Part shown: positions 8,122 to 14,704 of the stretch, in pieces
Layout: every line of letters begins with the position of its first letter
How positions within the stretch are numbered: the first letter of the stretch is position 1
Origin: Neoroseomonas lacus
GTDB lineage: Bacteria; Pseudomonadota; Alphaproteobacteria; Acetobacterales; Acetobacteraceae
Direction of reading: 5' to 3'
Assembly: GCF_014644535.1 (NCBI RefSeq)
Contig: NZ_BMKW01000014.1
Span: 20,580 to 84,579, forward strand
DNA: 64,000 nucleotides
The notes under the pieces: generated by a model
Database searches by the model: none
Told to the model about the DNA's origin: nothing
The model's input: only the letters and a program-made list of their open reading frames with translations
Program-made: the position numbers and the translations under genes

Positions 8122-8161
8122 TGTTCAACACCGAGCAACGACCGTTGGTCGGTGGTGAACA
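8122..8161. repeat. 40-bp inverted repeat (18-bp arms)
   Basis: The left arm TGTTCAACACCGAGCAAC (8122-8139) and right arm (8144-8161) are reverse complements at 16 of 18 positions around a GACC centre. It lies between the divergent Bug remnant and the lipoprotein gene, 52 bases before the lipoprotein start. It could be an operator, a terminator hairpin or the footprint of a lost element. Confidence 0.6.
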
Positions 8162-8213
8162 GGGCGCCATGGTAGAAAGCCATTCGAAGACGCGAGGCGG
8201 AGGAGGAAAGCGG

Positions 8214-8618
8214 ATGCAACGCCTGGTCGCACTCGGCATCTGCTCCACCGGGATGATCTGGACGATGGTCGCCTGTTCGATCGCACCCACGCCCGTCGGG
8301 CCAATGCCTGCTCAAGAGGGGCAGGTCGGCGGTGGAGAGTTCCGGCCACCACCGGGGCCGTATAGGTCAGCGCCGCGCGGCACTTTGCCGCGGTTGCGTG
8401 TTGCGCCGTCCGACGAGCGGCCACTCTGGCTTCGCGACCTGCCAGACCCGCTGGAGCGGCATCCTGCCCCGGAAGGTTGGGGCGGCGATCAGATGGCGGC
8501 GACCTGGATCCGTCCTGCCACCGGACGGCGAGTTACGCTGCCGCTGCGCGCCCCAGCACCCGCGCCACGGTGGTGTGAGTCCAGACTGTCCCGCCGCGAG
8601 GTATCTGGCTCGATATAG
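8214..8618 (+). CDS. Hypothetical lipoprotein
   Basis: A 134-residue predicted lipoprotein. A hydrophobic signal (LVALGICSTGMIWTMVAC) ends in a lipobox-like MVA-C, followed by a proline-, glycine- and arginine-rich mature region without recognisable domains. The ATG at 8214 is preceded by a strong GGAGGAGGAAAG. It is followed 56 bases later by the methyltransferase gene on the same strand, so the two may be co-transcribed. I do not recognise the family. The low-complexity tail makes it uncertain that the whole frame is translated. Confidence 0.45.
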   Translation: MQRLVALGICSTGMIWTMVACSIAPTPVGPMPAQEGQVGGGEFRPPPGPYRSAPRGTLPRLRVAPSDERPLWLRDLPDPLERHPAPEGWGGDQMAATWIRPATGRRVTLPLRAPAPAPRWCESRLSRREVSGSI

Positions 8619-8674
8619 CGGCACGTCGCTATCGCGATTGACAGTCGGCGAGCGCGAAGCGCAGGCATGCGGAT

Positions 8675-9457
8675 ATGCAAGGGGCCAAGGCCTATTCCCG
8701 GAACGCGCCCGGGTGCGTGGACTGGGCCTGCCGCCGCAGCGGCAGGCGCGGATTGCTGGCTGGCCTGGGTTTACTGGCCAGGGACGCGATTGCCGCGACA
8801 GACGCTGAAGCCCGAGAAGCGATGGTCACTACCATCGCGCAGTATACCTCCGCCGCAGCAAGCGCACTCGGACGCGACAAGATCGACCCTCGCGTGCTCG
8901 ACGTCATGCGGCGGGTGCCGCGTCATGTATTCGTCCCGGCATCGCTTAGGTCGAACGCCTATGACGACCGCCCGCTTCCCATTGGCTTTGGCCAGACAAT
9001 CTCGCAGCCGTTCATCGTTGCGCTGATGACCGACATGCTGCGCACGGCGCCTGACCAGGTCATCCTCGAGATCGGGACCGGATCGGGTTACCAGGCAGCG
9101 GTCCTATCCGGGCTTGTGCGCACGGTGCACAGCATAGAAATCCTGGCGGCCCTGGCCGATGCTGCGCGGAGCCGGCTTCGTGAGCACGGTTTCGGGAACG
9201 TGCTGGTGCATCTAGGCAATGGATATTTCGGCGTGCCGAGTGCCGCGCCCTTCGACGGCATCATCGCAACGGCTGCTGCAGGATCGATTCCGTTGCCGTT
9301 GCTGCAACAGCTCCGGCCGGGCGGGCGGATGGTGATCCCGATTGGCAATCCCTTCGCGACCCAACATCTCATGCTCGTGGAAAAGGCGATGGATGGCGTG
9401 GTGCGAACACGCCGGACCTTGCCGGTGAGGTTCGTCCCCTTTGTGGACGCCGGGTGA
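8675..9457 (+). CDS. pcm: Protein-L-isoaspartate O-methyltransferase-like, with N-terminal signal-like segment
   Basis: PCMT transfers a methyl group from SAM to isoaspartyl residues and starts their repair. The 260-residue protein has the family hallmarks: VPRHVFVPASLR, the GFGQTISQPFIVALMTDML substrate motif, the SAM loop LEIGTGSGYQAAVL (about 130-143), and the end motif LRPGGRMVIPIG. Before the usual start there is an arginine-rich, hydrophobic stretch ending AIAA (residues 19-41) that looks like a Sec/Tat signal, so the enzyme may be exported. An alternative ATG at 8822 would give a plain cytoplasmic-length enzyme (211 residues). Neither start has a strong ribosome-binding site. The enzyme family is clear; location and start are not. 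Confidence 0.8.
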   Translation: MQGAKAYSRNAPGCVDWACRRSGRRGLLAGLGLLARDAIAATDAEAREAMVTTIAQYTSAAASALGRDKIDPRVLDVMRRVPRHVFVPASLRSNAYDDRPLPIGFGQTISQPFIVALMTDMLRTAPDQVILEIGTGSGYQAAVLSGLVRTVHSIEILAALADAARSRLREHGFGNVLVHLGNGYFGVPSAAPFDGIIATAAAGSIPLPLLQQLRPGGRMVIPIGNPFATQHLMLVEKAMDGVVRTRRTLPVRFVPFVDAG

Positions 9458-9482
9458 CCCGATCGCGGCGAGGCATTGAGCC

Positions 9483-9620
9483 CTAGGTGGGCATCGACTT
9501 CATGCGACGCATGAGGCACGAGACGGTGGTGTGGGTCCAAGTCGCGGTGCCTCGCGGTGTCGGAATACCTTGGGCGGTCAGCGCGCGAGCGATCTCGGCG
9601 TGTCCCGAAGTGCCGCCCGC
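9483..9620 (-). pseudogene. Frameshifted C-terminal helix-turn-helix of the serine recombinase
   Basis: In a different minus-strand frame from the recombinase body, this stretch reads SGHAEIARALTAQGIPTPRG followed by ATWTHTTVSCL and a stop at 9483-9485. This is the standard DNA-binding end of this recombinase group (AEIARALNARGIPTPRG style). The recombinase frame stops early at 9578 after RDTPRSLAR, so a frameshift near 9605-9620 has detached the helix-turn-helix from the catalytic domain. Confidence 0.7.
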
Positions 9621-10144
9621 TCGGCGGCCCCCTGGCGTGCGGCGGCGGCAGCCGAGGCGTCAGGCCCTGACACCGGCCGATAGCCCCTATCTCCGCCCAG
9701 GACCTTCCCGCGCGCCTTGGCGGCCGTCAGTGCAGCCTTGGTCCGTGCGCTGATCAGTTCGCGTTCCTTCTGCGCCATCGCCGCGTAGATCCGAAGCATG
9801 AGGTCGTCTACGCCGGGCATATCGGCGGCGCGGATTGAGACGCCATCCTCCAGCAACTGGGACAGGGTGTGGGCGCGGCGGGTGATCCGATCCAGCCGCG
9901 CTGCCACCAACGCGGCATCCAGCTGTCGGCATCGGGCCAGCGCCGCCTGGAACCCCGGCCGCCGATCGTCCTTGCCCGAGGCGAGGTCGGAATACTCCAC
10001 CACCAGCGTCCAGCCCTGCGCGGCGATGAAGGTCCGGATGCTCGCCTGGTGGGCCTCGAGGCCCAGCCCGCTCTGCCCCTGCTCGGCGGTCGAGACCCGG
10101 GTGAGCCCAACCGCGAGGCGGGGCGCCTGTGCACCGAGGCGCAT
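9578..10144 (-). CDS. Serine recombinase (resolvase family), truncated by frameshift
   Basis: This 188-residue protein carries the resolvase/invertase catalytic domain: VGLTRVSTAEQ with the nucleophilic serine at residue 18, the ARLDRITR arginine motif, and the long helix IYAAMAQKERELISARTKAAL. After about residue 160 the sequence leaves the family pattern and ends, because the helix-turn-helix continues in another frame downstream. The start at 10144 overlaps the stop of the DUF3489 gene by one base (TGATG). A catalytic core without its DNA-binding end is probably inactive. Such recombinases are commonly found beside DUF3489 genes in alphaproteobacterial islands. Confidence 0.8.
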   Translation of the reverse strand: MRLGAQAPRLAVGLTRVSTAEQGQSGLGLEAHQASIRTFIAAQGWTLVVEYSDLASGKDDRRPGFQAALARCRQLDAALVAARLDRITRRAHTLSQLLEDGVSIRAADMPGVDDLMLRIYAAMAQKERELISARTKAALTAAKARGKVLGGDRGYRPVSGPDASAAAAARQGAAERAALRDTPRSLAR

Positions 10145-10578
10145 CAGTCGGCCTCCGCCGGTGCGATCGCGGCGGCGATCCGGTAGATCGAGTAGGAACC
10201 CTTGGCACCCTGCTTGTTCGGCCCGACCTGGTGGACGCGCTCCAGGACCTCGATGGTGACGCCGTGGCGCTTGAGGCCGGCAAGGAAGCCGCGAACCGTG
10301 TGCTGCTGCCAACCGGTCGCGTGGATGATCTGGGCGATGGTCGCACCTTCGTCCCGCCGCAGCAGGGCCAGTACCGTCTCCTGCTTCGTGCCGGTGCGGG
10401 GCTGGCGCGATGCACCCGGCTCACGGGCTGGACGAGCGGGTGGGGTCGTGAGCGCTGCGCGCAGGGCGGTTATGGCATTATCCAGCCCCTCGCGCGCGGG
10501 CGCGTCCCAGACGGTTAGAACGCCCGCCGCAGCCATGCGCAGGGCAGCCGCGCGGCCGTTGCCGCCGTGCCGGCTCAC
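10144..10578 (-). CDS. DUF3489 domain protein (winged-helix part)
   Basis: A 144-residue protein whose C-terminal 80 residues are the DUF3489 helix-turn-helix: TKQETVLALLRRDEGATIAQ, then ATGWQQHTVRGFLAGLKRHG and GPNKQGAKGSYSIYRI. The N-terminal 60 residues are a helical, alanine-rich linker. In many relatives the same domain is the end of one longer protein whose beginning matches the gene just upstream here, so this locus looks like a split version of that protein. Its start overlaps the upstream stop (ATGA), which would allow coupled translation. A DNA-binding or regulatory role for the recombinase module is likely but unproven. Confidence 0.75.
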   Translation of the reverse strand: MSRHGGNGRAAALRMAAAGVLTVWDAPAREGLDNAITALRAALTTPPARPAREPGASRQPRTGTKQETVLALLRRDEGATIAQIIHATGWQQHTVRGFLAGLKRHGVTIEVLERVHQVGPNKQGAKGSYSIYRIAAAIAPAEAD

Positions 10579-11054
10579 AGACGGCGGCTGAAGCGCCGCA
10601 GCGGCATCGTCGCTACCGCACAGGGCAGCGGAGCCGGAAACGCCGCCTGTGACTCTCCCAGGCTCGCCGCGGGGTGGAGGGCGGCGTCGGGCTGCGGGCC
10701 GCTATCGGACGACGCCGCCGGCTCCTGCGCCTCGTCGTCGTTCGGTTGGTTGCCACCGCGAGTACCGGTCGCGTCATCCAGCGGTCCGGCCGCACCCTCG
10801 CTCGGCTCAACGCCGATAGCACGCAGCCCCGCCTCCGTGATGCGCAGCAGCCAGGTGCGGCCGTCAGTCTGCCAGAGGTCTCGCGCGCTGTGGGCGCTGG
10901 CGTGCTCGTCGCTCACGAGGGCCTGCTTAATCAGCGACTTCGCAACGGTCTGCCGCGCCGCTGCGGGAAGACGCTCGGGCGGGATCGCCAGCTGATCGTC
11001 GCGCTGGCTGGCCTGGCTGAGAATGATGCGCTGGGTGTCGGGGAGTCTGGTCAT
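10575..11054 (-). CDS. N-terminal half of a DUF3489-type protein
   Basis: This 159-residue protein begins LPDTQRIILSQASQRDDQ and continues with an AAARQTVAKSLIKQALV helix. It resembles the usual N-terminus of full-length DUF3489 proteins (DTQ..L..A..R.D). The second half is a low-complexity acidic and proline-rich linker. The ATG at 11054 is preferred for its GGAG spacing (an ATG at 11057 precedes it). The stop overlaps the start of the DUF3489-domain gene. Either an old frameshift divided one gene, or the two halves work as a coupled pair. Confidence 0.6.
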   Translation of the reverse strand: MTRLPDTQRIILSQASQRDDQLAIPPERLPAAARQTVAKSLIKQALVSDEHASAHSARDLWQTDGRTWLLRITEAGLRAIGVEPSEGAAGPLDDATGTRGGNQPNDDEAQEPAASSDSGPQPDAALHPAASLGESQAAFPAPLPCAVATMPLRRFSRRL

Positions 11055-11451
11055 CATCGGGCTCCGGTTCAGCACCCGATGATCCGGGTGCTACCAGCCG
11101 GAGCCCGGCGGTTGACGTCAGCGGGGCAGCGCGGCGTTCTTCGCGCACTCGACCATTCGCTCTGATGCCGAGCGAAGCCAAGCGAGGGTGCGCTCGCAGG
11201 GTTGCTTTCCCACCGGGTGTCAACCACGTTCCGTTAGTTCGCGTCCCCGGACATGGTGCAGTTGGCGGCGGACCCGGGTGCCCAAACTCGCCGGCCTGAT
11301 GGACGGCGCCGAACCAGATGTGCGGGACTTCATGGCCATTCCCCAAGGAAGCCGGGCGTCCTTGGCGGTGGGCGTCGGCAACCACCGTTCCGGGTGCTTC
11401 GTGGCGGCATGTGATGCTACGCTGATGCCGTTCCGTGGCTGTGGGGTCTGC
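11055..11451. other. Intergenic stretch, no gene seen
   Basis: A 397-base divergent intergenic region between the DUF3489 module (leftward) and the coiled-coil membrane protein (rightward). The plus strand stays open from 11188 but the translation has no family resemblance and no ribosome-binding site. I see no RNA gene or convincing promoter. Confidence 0.4.
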
Positions 11452-12177
11452 ATGTTGACGACGCTCCTTGCACAGATCGGCGTCAGCGCCGCGGCGGCGC
11501 TGACAGTTGCTTGGGCGGCGGTGAAGTTCCTCGGTAAGTCGTGGGTAGAGCATCATTTCAAACAAGAGCTTGAGGAGCTCAAGCTTGGTCACAACAAGCA
11601 AATCGAACGCCTCAAGCTGGACCTCGACATACTGCGGAGCCGGATCTCCAAGCTCCATGATCAGGAATTCACCGTACTGCCGGAAGTATGGAGCAAGATG
11701 GCGGCGGCGCTGAGCACGATGATTGCCGCCAGCGACCCCCAGCGACCATACGCGAACACGATCGGCATGAACGATGGCGAGCTCAACGAGTATCTGGAAA
11801 CCACGCGATTGCTGGCGTGGGAGAAAGGTGAGATCAGAAACTTCCCGAGGGACGAGCAGAAGGGGCGGGAAGCGAAGCTGCACAACATGCTCGATTGGGC
11901 GAACTATTCGAAGGCGCGCCAGCTCGCGGAGGAATTTCGCTCTTTCCTGCAGTCCCGGCGCATCTTCATGTCGGACGAACTCACCCGCGAACTCGACCGA
12001 TGCAGTGAGATGCTCGACCGCGCCGTTGCCGAGTTCCGGCGATTTCTCGAGGCGCGGCAGGCGAATCAGCCGATCGAGCTGGTGATCTGTCCGACGCTGA
12101 AGGAGGAGTCGACGCGGATGATGGAAGCGGTGCGGCTCGAGATCCAGAGGAAGCTGTTCGGCGACCGGCCGACCTGA
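11452..12177 (+). CDS. Hypothetical membrane-anchored coiled-coil protein
   Basis: A 241-residue protein with one N-terminal membrane segment (residues 2-27, LLAQIGVSAAAALTVAWAA). A KSWVEHHFKQELEELKLGHNK stretch follows and begins a coiled coil running to about residue 65 (LKLDLDILRSRISKLHDQEF). The rest is a long helical cytoplasmic region. This layout (TM, FLGKSWVE-type loop, coiled coil, helical bundle) occurs in widespread uncharacterised bacterial proteins, often in defence or accessory islands. No catalytic motif is visible. The ATG at 11452 places the membrane helix at the N-terminus; the upstream open frame is not supported. Confidence 0.7.
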   Translation: MLTTLLAQIGVSAAAALTVAWAAVKFLGKSWVEHHFKQELEELKLGHNKQIERLKLDLDILRSRISKLHDQEFTVLPEVWSKMAAALSTMIAASDPQRPYANTIGMNDGELNEYLETTRLLAWEKGEIRNFPRDEQKGREAKLHNMLDWANYSKARQLAEEFRSFLQSRRIFMSDELTRELDRCSEMLDRAVAEFRRFLEARQANQPIELVICPTLKEESTRMMEAVRLEIQRKLFGDRPT

Positions 12178-12184
12178 GCCGGCC

Positions 12185-13075
12185 TCATCCGCCTGCCGCG
12201 GCCATGCACGCTTCGTACAGCCGCGGATGGTGGCGACGGACGCGGGCGGCGAGGCGCGCCGCGACATCAGGATTGGCCTTGGTATCGCCGATCAGGTGGG
12301 TATAGCCGACCCGCTCGGCCTCCCGTGGGTCGAAGGCGTCGTTCGATGAAGGGAACAGGAAGCCGACACTCGCCGCGGCGCCTCCCGGCGCGTGGCGGGC
12401 ATGCCAGTCGAGGAAGGCCGCCAGGAAATACTGCTCGACGAGGATGTTGTCCCGCACCCCAAGTGACGGGAATATCGGGCGGTTCCGGGGATGGCGGACC
12501 ACCTCCATCGCCAGCGCGGCGTAGCGGGCGAGCAGGGCCGTGTCGTTGCCGCCCAGGATGCCGCAGCATATCGCCCGGTTGACCTGCCGCGCCGCATACT
12601 CGGCCCATTGCGGAGGCACCCATCCGTCACCCTGGACGATGCCGCGCATGAAGGCATCGATCCGGTATAGCGATTGCTCCTCAAAGCTGAAGCGTTCCGG
12701 ATTCTGCGCGAATATGGCAGTCTGCGTGAGATGCGGCGGGAGAGGTTTCCAAAGGATCACGTCGCTGTCGAGGTGGACGAATGGTTCGGTTTGCGTGGCG
12801 TAGGTGCTGAGTTTGCCGAGCACCCACCATTCCAGGTCATCCTCCGCGTCGAGGAGATCGAGTGTCAGCTCGACGCGTCGGAAGGGCAGTTTCAGCCGGT
12901 CGACCAGCAGCTCGGCACCGGTGCTGTCGGTATGCAGGCAGGTAATCGGGTAGTGGTTCGCCGCCTCGGCGACCGAAAGCGCCCAGGAAAGAAGGTGCGT
13001 CAGCTCCGAATGCCAGGCGCGATGGTAGTAGGCGCGATAGGGCTTGGACCAGAAGGACCAAACGGCCCGGTTCAC
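12185..13075 (-). CDS. DUF6734-like protein (glycosyltransferase-like fold suspected)
   Basis: A 296-residue protein that starts with WSFWSKPYRAYYHRAW. It continues with the order typical of DUF6734: LTHLLSWALSVAEA, then a THHxYP-like strand (NHYPITCLHTDSTGA), DDLEWWVLGKLSTY, and FVHLDSDVILWKPLP. The LDSDV segment resembles the DxD metal/nucleotide-sugar motif of GT-A glycosyltransferases, so a glycosyl transfer role is possible, though not established for the family. The GTG start at 13075 overlaps the stop of the upstream gene (GTGA), showing translational coupling. Two Cys (ICCGILGG) lie mid-protein. Confidence 0.65.
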   Translation of the reverse strand: MNRAVWSFWSKPYRAYYHRAWHSELTHLLSWALSVAEAANHYPITCLHTDSTGAELLVDRLKLPFRRVELTLDLLDAEDDLEWWVLGKLSTYATQTEPFVHLDSDVILWKPLPPHLTQTAIFAQNPERFSFEEQSLYRIDAFMRGIVQGDGWVPPQWAEYAARQVNRAICCGILGGNDTALLARYAALAMEVVRHPRNRPIFPSLGVRDNILVEQYFLAAFLDWHARHAPGGAAASVGFLFPSSNDAFDPREAERVGYTHLIGDTKANPDVAARLAARVRRHHPRLYEACMAAAGG

Positions 13076-13407
13076 AACAGGTGGCTGCCGATGCCATGCG
13101 ATGCGGATCCGGAATAGGAGGTCCCGACCGGCGCAACTACCCTGAAAACGTCCGGGACCTCGTAGAGCCGACCATCCAGGGCGACGAAGAGGCTGCGCGG
13201 GCCCATCACAGCGTCGCCAGCGATATCGATCGCGACGTCCGCCTCGTCCGCGCGTCGATTGATCACCTCGATGCCGATCCCCGATCCCGAAAAGCGCAGC
13301 TGCGCGCGGCCCAGCAGGCTCGATCCGCTCAAGGTCGCCACGATAAGCGACTGGGGAACGCCCCAACTGCGCGAGCATACGATCCAGTCAATCCGCTGCA
13401 AGCTCAT
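13072..13407 (-). CDS. Small IPT/TIG-like beta-sandwich protein
   Basis: A 111-residue protein without signal peptide. The pattern SWGVPQSLIVATLSGSSLLG, then a strand ending FSGSGIGIEV, a VAIDIAGDAVMGPRSLFVAL segment, and a closing VFRVV resembles an IPT/TIG immunoglobulin-like domain. It is encoded directly before the DUF6734 gene and overlaps its start, so the two are a unit. The start at 13407 is chosen for the purine-rich GGGAAAAGGAA just upstream; a start at 13422 is possible. The fold assignment is my reading of the pattern and is tentative. Confidence 0.5.
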   Translation of the reverse strand: MSLQRIDWIVCSRSWGVPQSLIVATLSGSSLLGRAQLRFSGSGIGIEVINRRADEADVAIDIAGDAVMGPRSLFVALDGRLYEVPDVFRVVAPVGTSYSGSASHGIGSHLL

Positions 13408-13593
13408 TTCCTTTTCCCACATAAGCAGTAAAGCGTTTTCCGCTCGCACGAAAACGGCACCGGCCCACCCCCACCCGGCCACCATCCAGGATATTGTCGC
13501 TGGGTGGCCGGATAGGGGTGCGGGCCGGCAGGGGCCGGGGTCGCGTTCCCGGATAAGGTGTAGCAGGCCGCGGACCGGCCCGCCGCCCTGACT

Positions 13594-13608
13594 GCCAAGC
13601 GTCTTGGC
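13594..13608. terminator. Short hairpin in the accessory intergenic region
   Basis: GCCAAG-CGT-CTTGGC forms a perfect 6-bp stem. It lies in the roughly 300-base gap (13408-13703) upstream of the coupled IPT-like / DUF6734 pair, where I see nothing else. The function is uncertain. Confidence 0.3.
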
Positions 13609-13703
13609 GGCTGCGGGCCGGTCGGCGGTCATCGTGGTAATTCTGCGCAGGGTTGGGTTGCGACACGCAACTCTGACCTGGGGACCACCCCGATGACCGA
13701 TGA

Positions 13704-14279
13704 CAGGTTGGCGGCATCATCCGCAATGCCGGAAAGCTCTATACCGGACTGAACGTGATCCGACAGGCGCTGTCGGACTGGTCCTCCGAGGCCGATATCG
13801 GCATCACCGTCCGCCACGTGGATGCGGACCAGATCGAGCTGCGCCGCGCGGAAGGTTTCACGATCGGCATGCGCACGCTGGGTGATGGCCGCGGTGTGGA
13901 GGACAGCACCTTCACGCTGGGGCGGATCGTCAACAACCGCATCGGGCTCGACATCTGGTGCGCGACGGCGACGGCCTGGAACACCTCCATCCGCTACTAT
14001 GGCGGGCACTTCGCCCAGGCGACCGGGGTGAATGCTGCGCAGGACCGCTTTGGGGTGCGGCTCGGGAACGAGGTCGGCGCCTGTTTCCATCACAACCGCC
14101 ATGCCTTTGACGCGCCGAACTTCGAGCTGCGCCAGGCCGGTAGCAACATCGCCATCCCCTTCCTGAACCAGACCTCCGGCTCTGCCATCATCGCGCGCAA
14201 CATGCGTATGGAGGCCTGCTCGCCCCTGGCGGCGCGACACACCGCCGGGGCGCAGGATTGCGAGTGCGACATCGCCTGA
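13704..14279 (+). pseudogene. Beta-helix (phage tail / pectate-lyase-like) gene fragment
   Basis: The frame is open from 13704 to the stop at 14279. It reads as a right-handed beta-helix: repeated short strands such as IELRRAEGFTIGMRTLGDG, STFTLGRIVNNRIGLDIWC and QDRFGVRLGNEVGACFHHNR. Such sequences are typical of tailspike or surface beta-helix proteins. There is a stop just before 13704, no good start codon with a ribosome-binding site (the first ATG is at 13755, inside a repeat), and the frame ends abruptly. It is most likely an internal or C-terminal piece of a once larger gene. Confidence 0.5.
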
Positions 14280-14704
14280 ACTCCAACGAACTTCGCGGAC
14301 AACCAGGCTACTGAAAACAATGGCTGGTGGCCGGATAACGAAGTCCGCAGAACTTCGGAATCAGGACACTCGCACGTCCTCTTCCGCGGTATCCGTCAGC
14401 GTGGCGGGCCTGACCTTCTCGATCACCGCCTTCGCCGCGGCCCGACGCGGGTCCAGGACGGCGGGGAGATAGAAGCCGCGGCGCAGCTACGGGGACGCGA
14501 CCTACCGCCCCGTCACCGGACGCATGCCTTCATTGCGTCGTTTCGCACGGATCAATGATTGACGGCATACACCGCGCTAATCGCTAGACGGGATACGGCT
14601 CCGTGCTGCACGCCTCCTGCGCGTTAAATCATTGGACACTTCGCGCGATAGGTGCGATGCGAGAATGAGGCGCGGCTGACGTTTTTCCGCGAGCGGAGAG
14701 TTCA
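14280..14704. other. Intergenic region upstream of the giant gene
   Basis: I see no gene in these 425 bases. The stretch around 14540-14640 is less GC-rich than its surroundings and is a reasonable place for the promoter of the large gene, but no clear -35/-10 pair can be assigned. GGAGAG at 14694-14699 is the ribosome-binding site for the ATG at 14705. Confidence 0.4.

Noticed and set aside
11188..11451. Extended N-terminus of the coiled-coil membrane protein
   Set aside because: The frame is open but gives a low-complexity sequence, would bury the membrane helix in the middle, and has no ribosome-binding site.
13629..14240. Minus-strand open frame opposite the beta-helix fragment
   Set aside because: The plus-strand translation shows beta-helix-type repeats, while the minus-strand translation has no recognisable pattern.
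14540..14640. Sigma-70-type promoter for the giant gene
   Set aside because: TTGACG and TTGGAC elements exist, but no -10 box at 16-18 bases can be matched, so only a general AT-richer region is noted.
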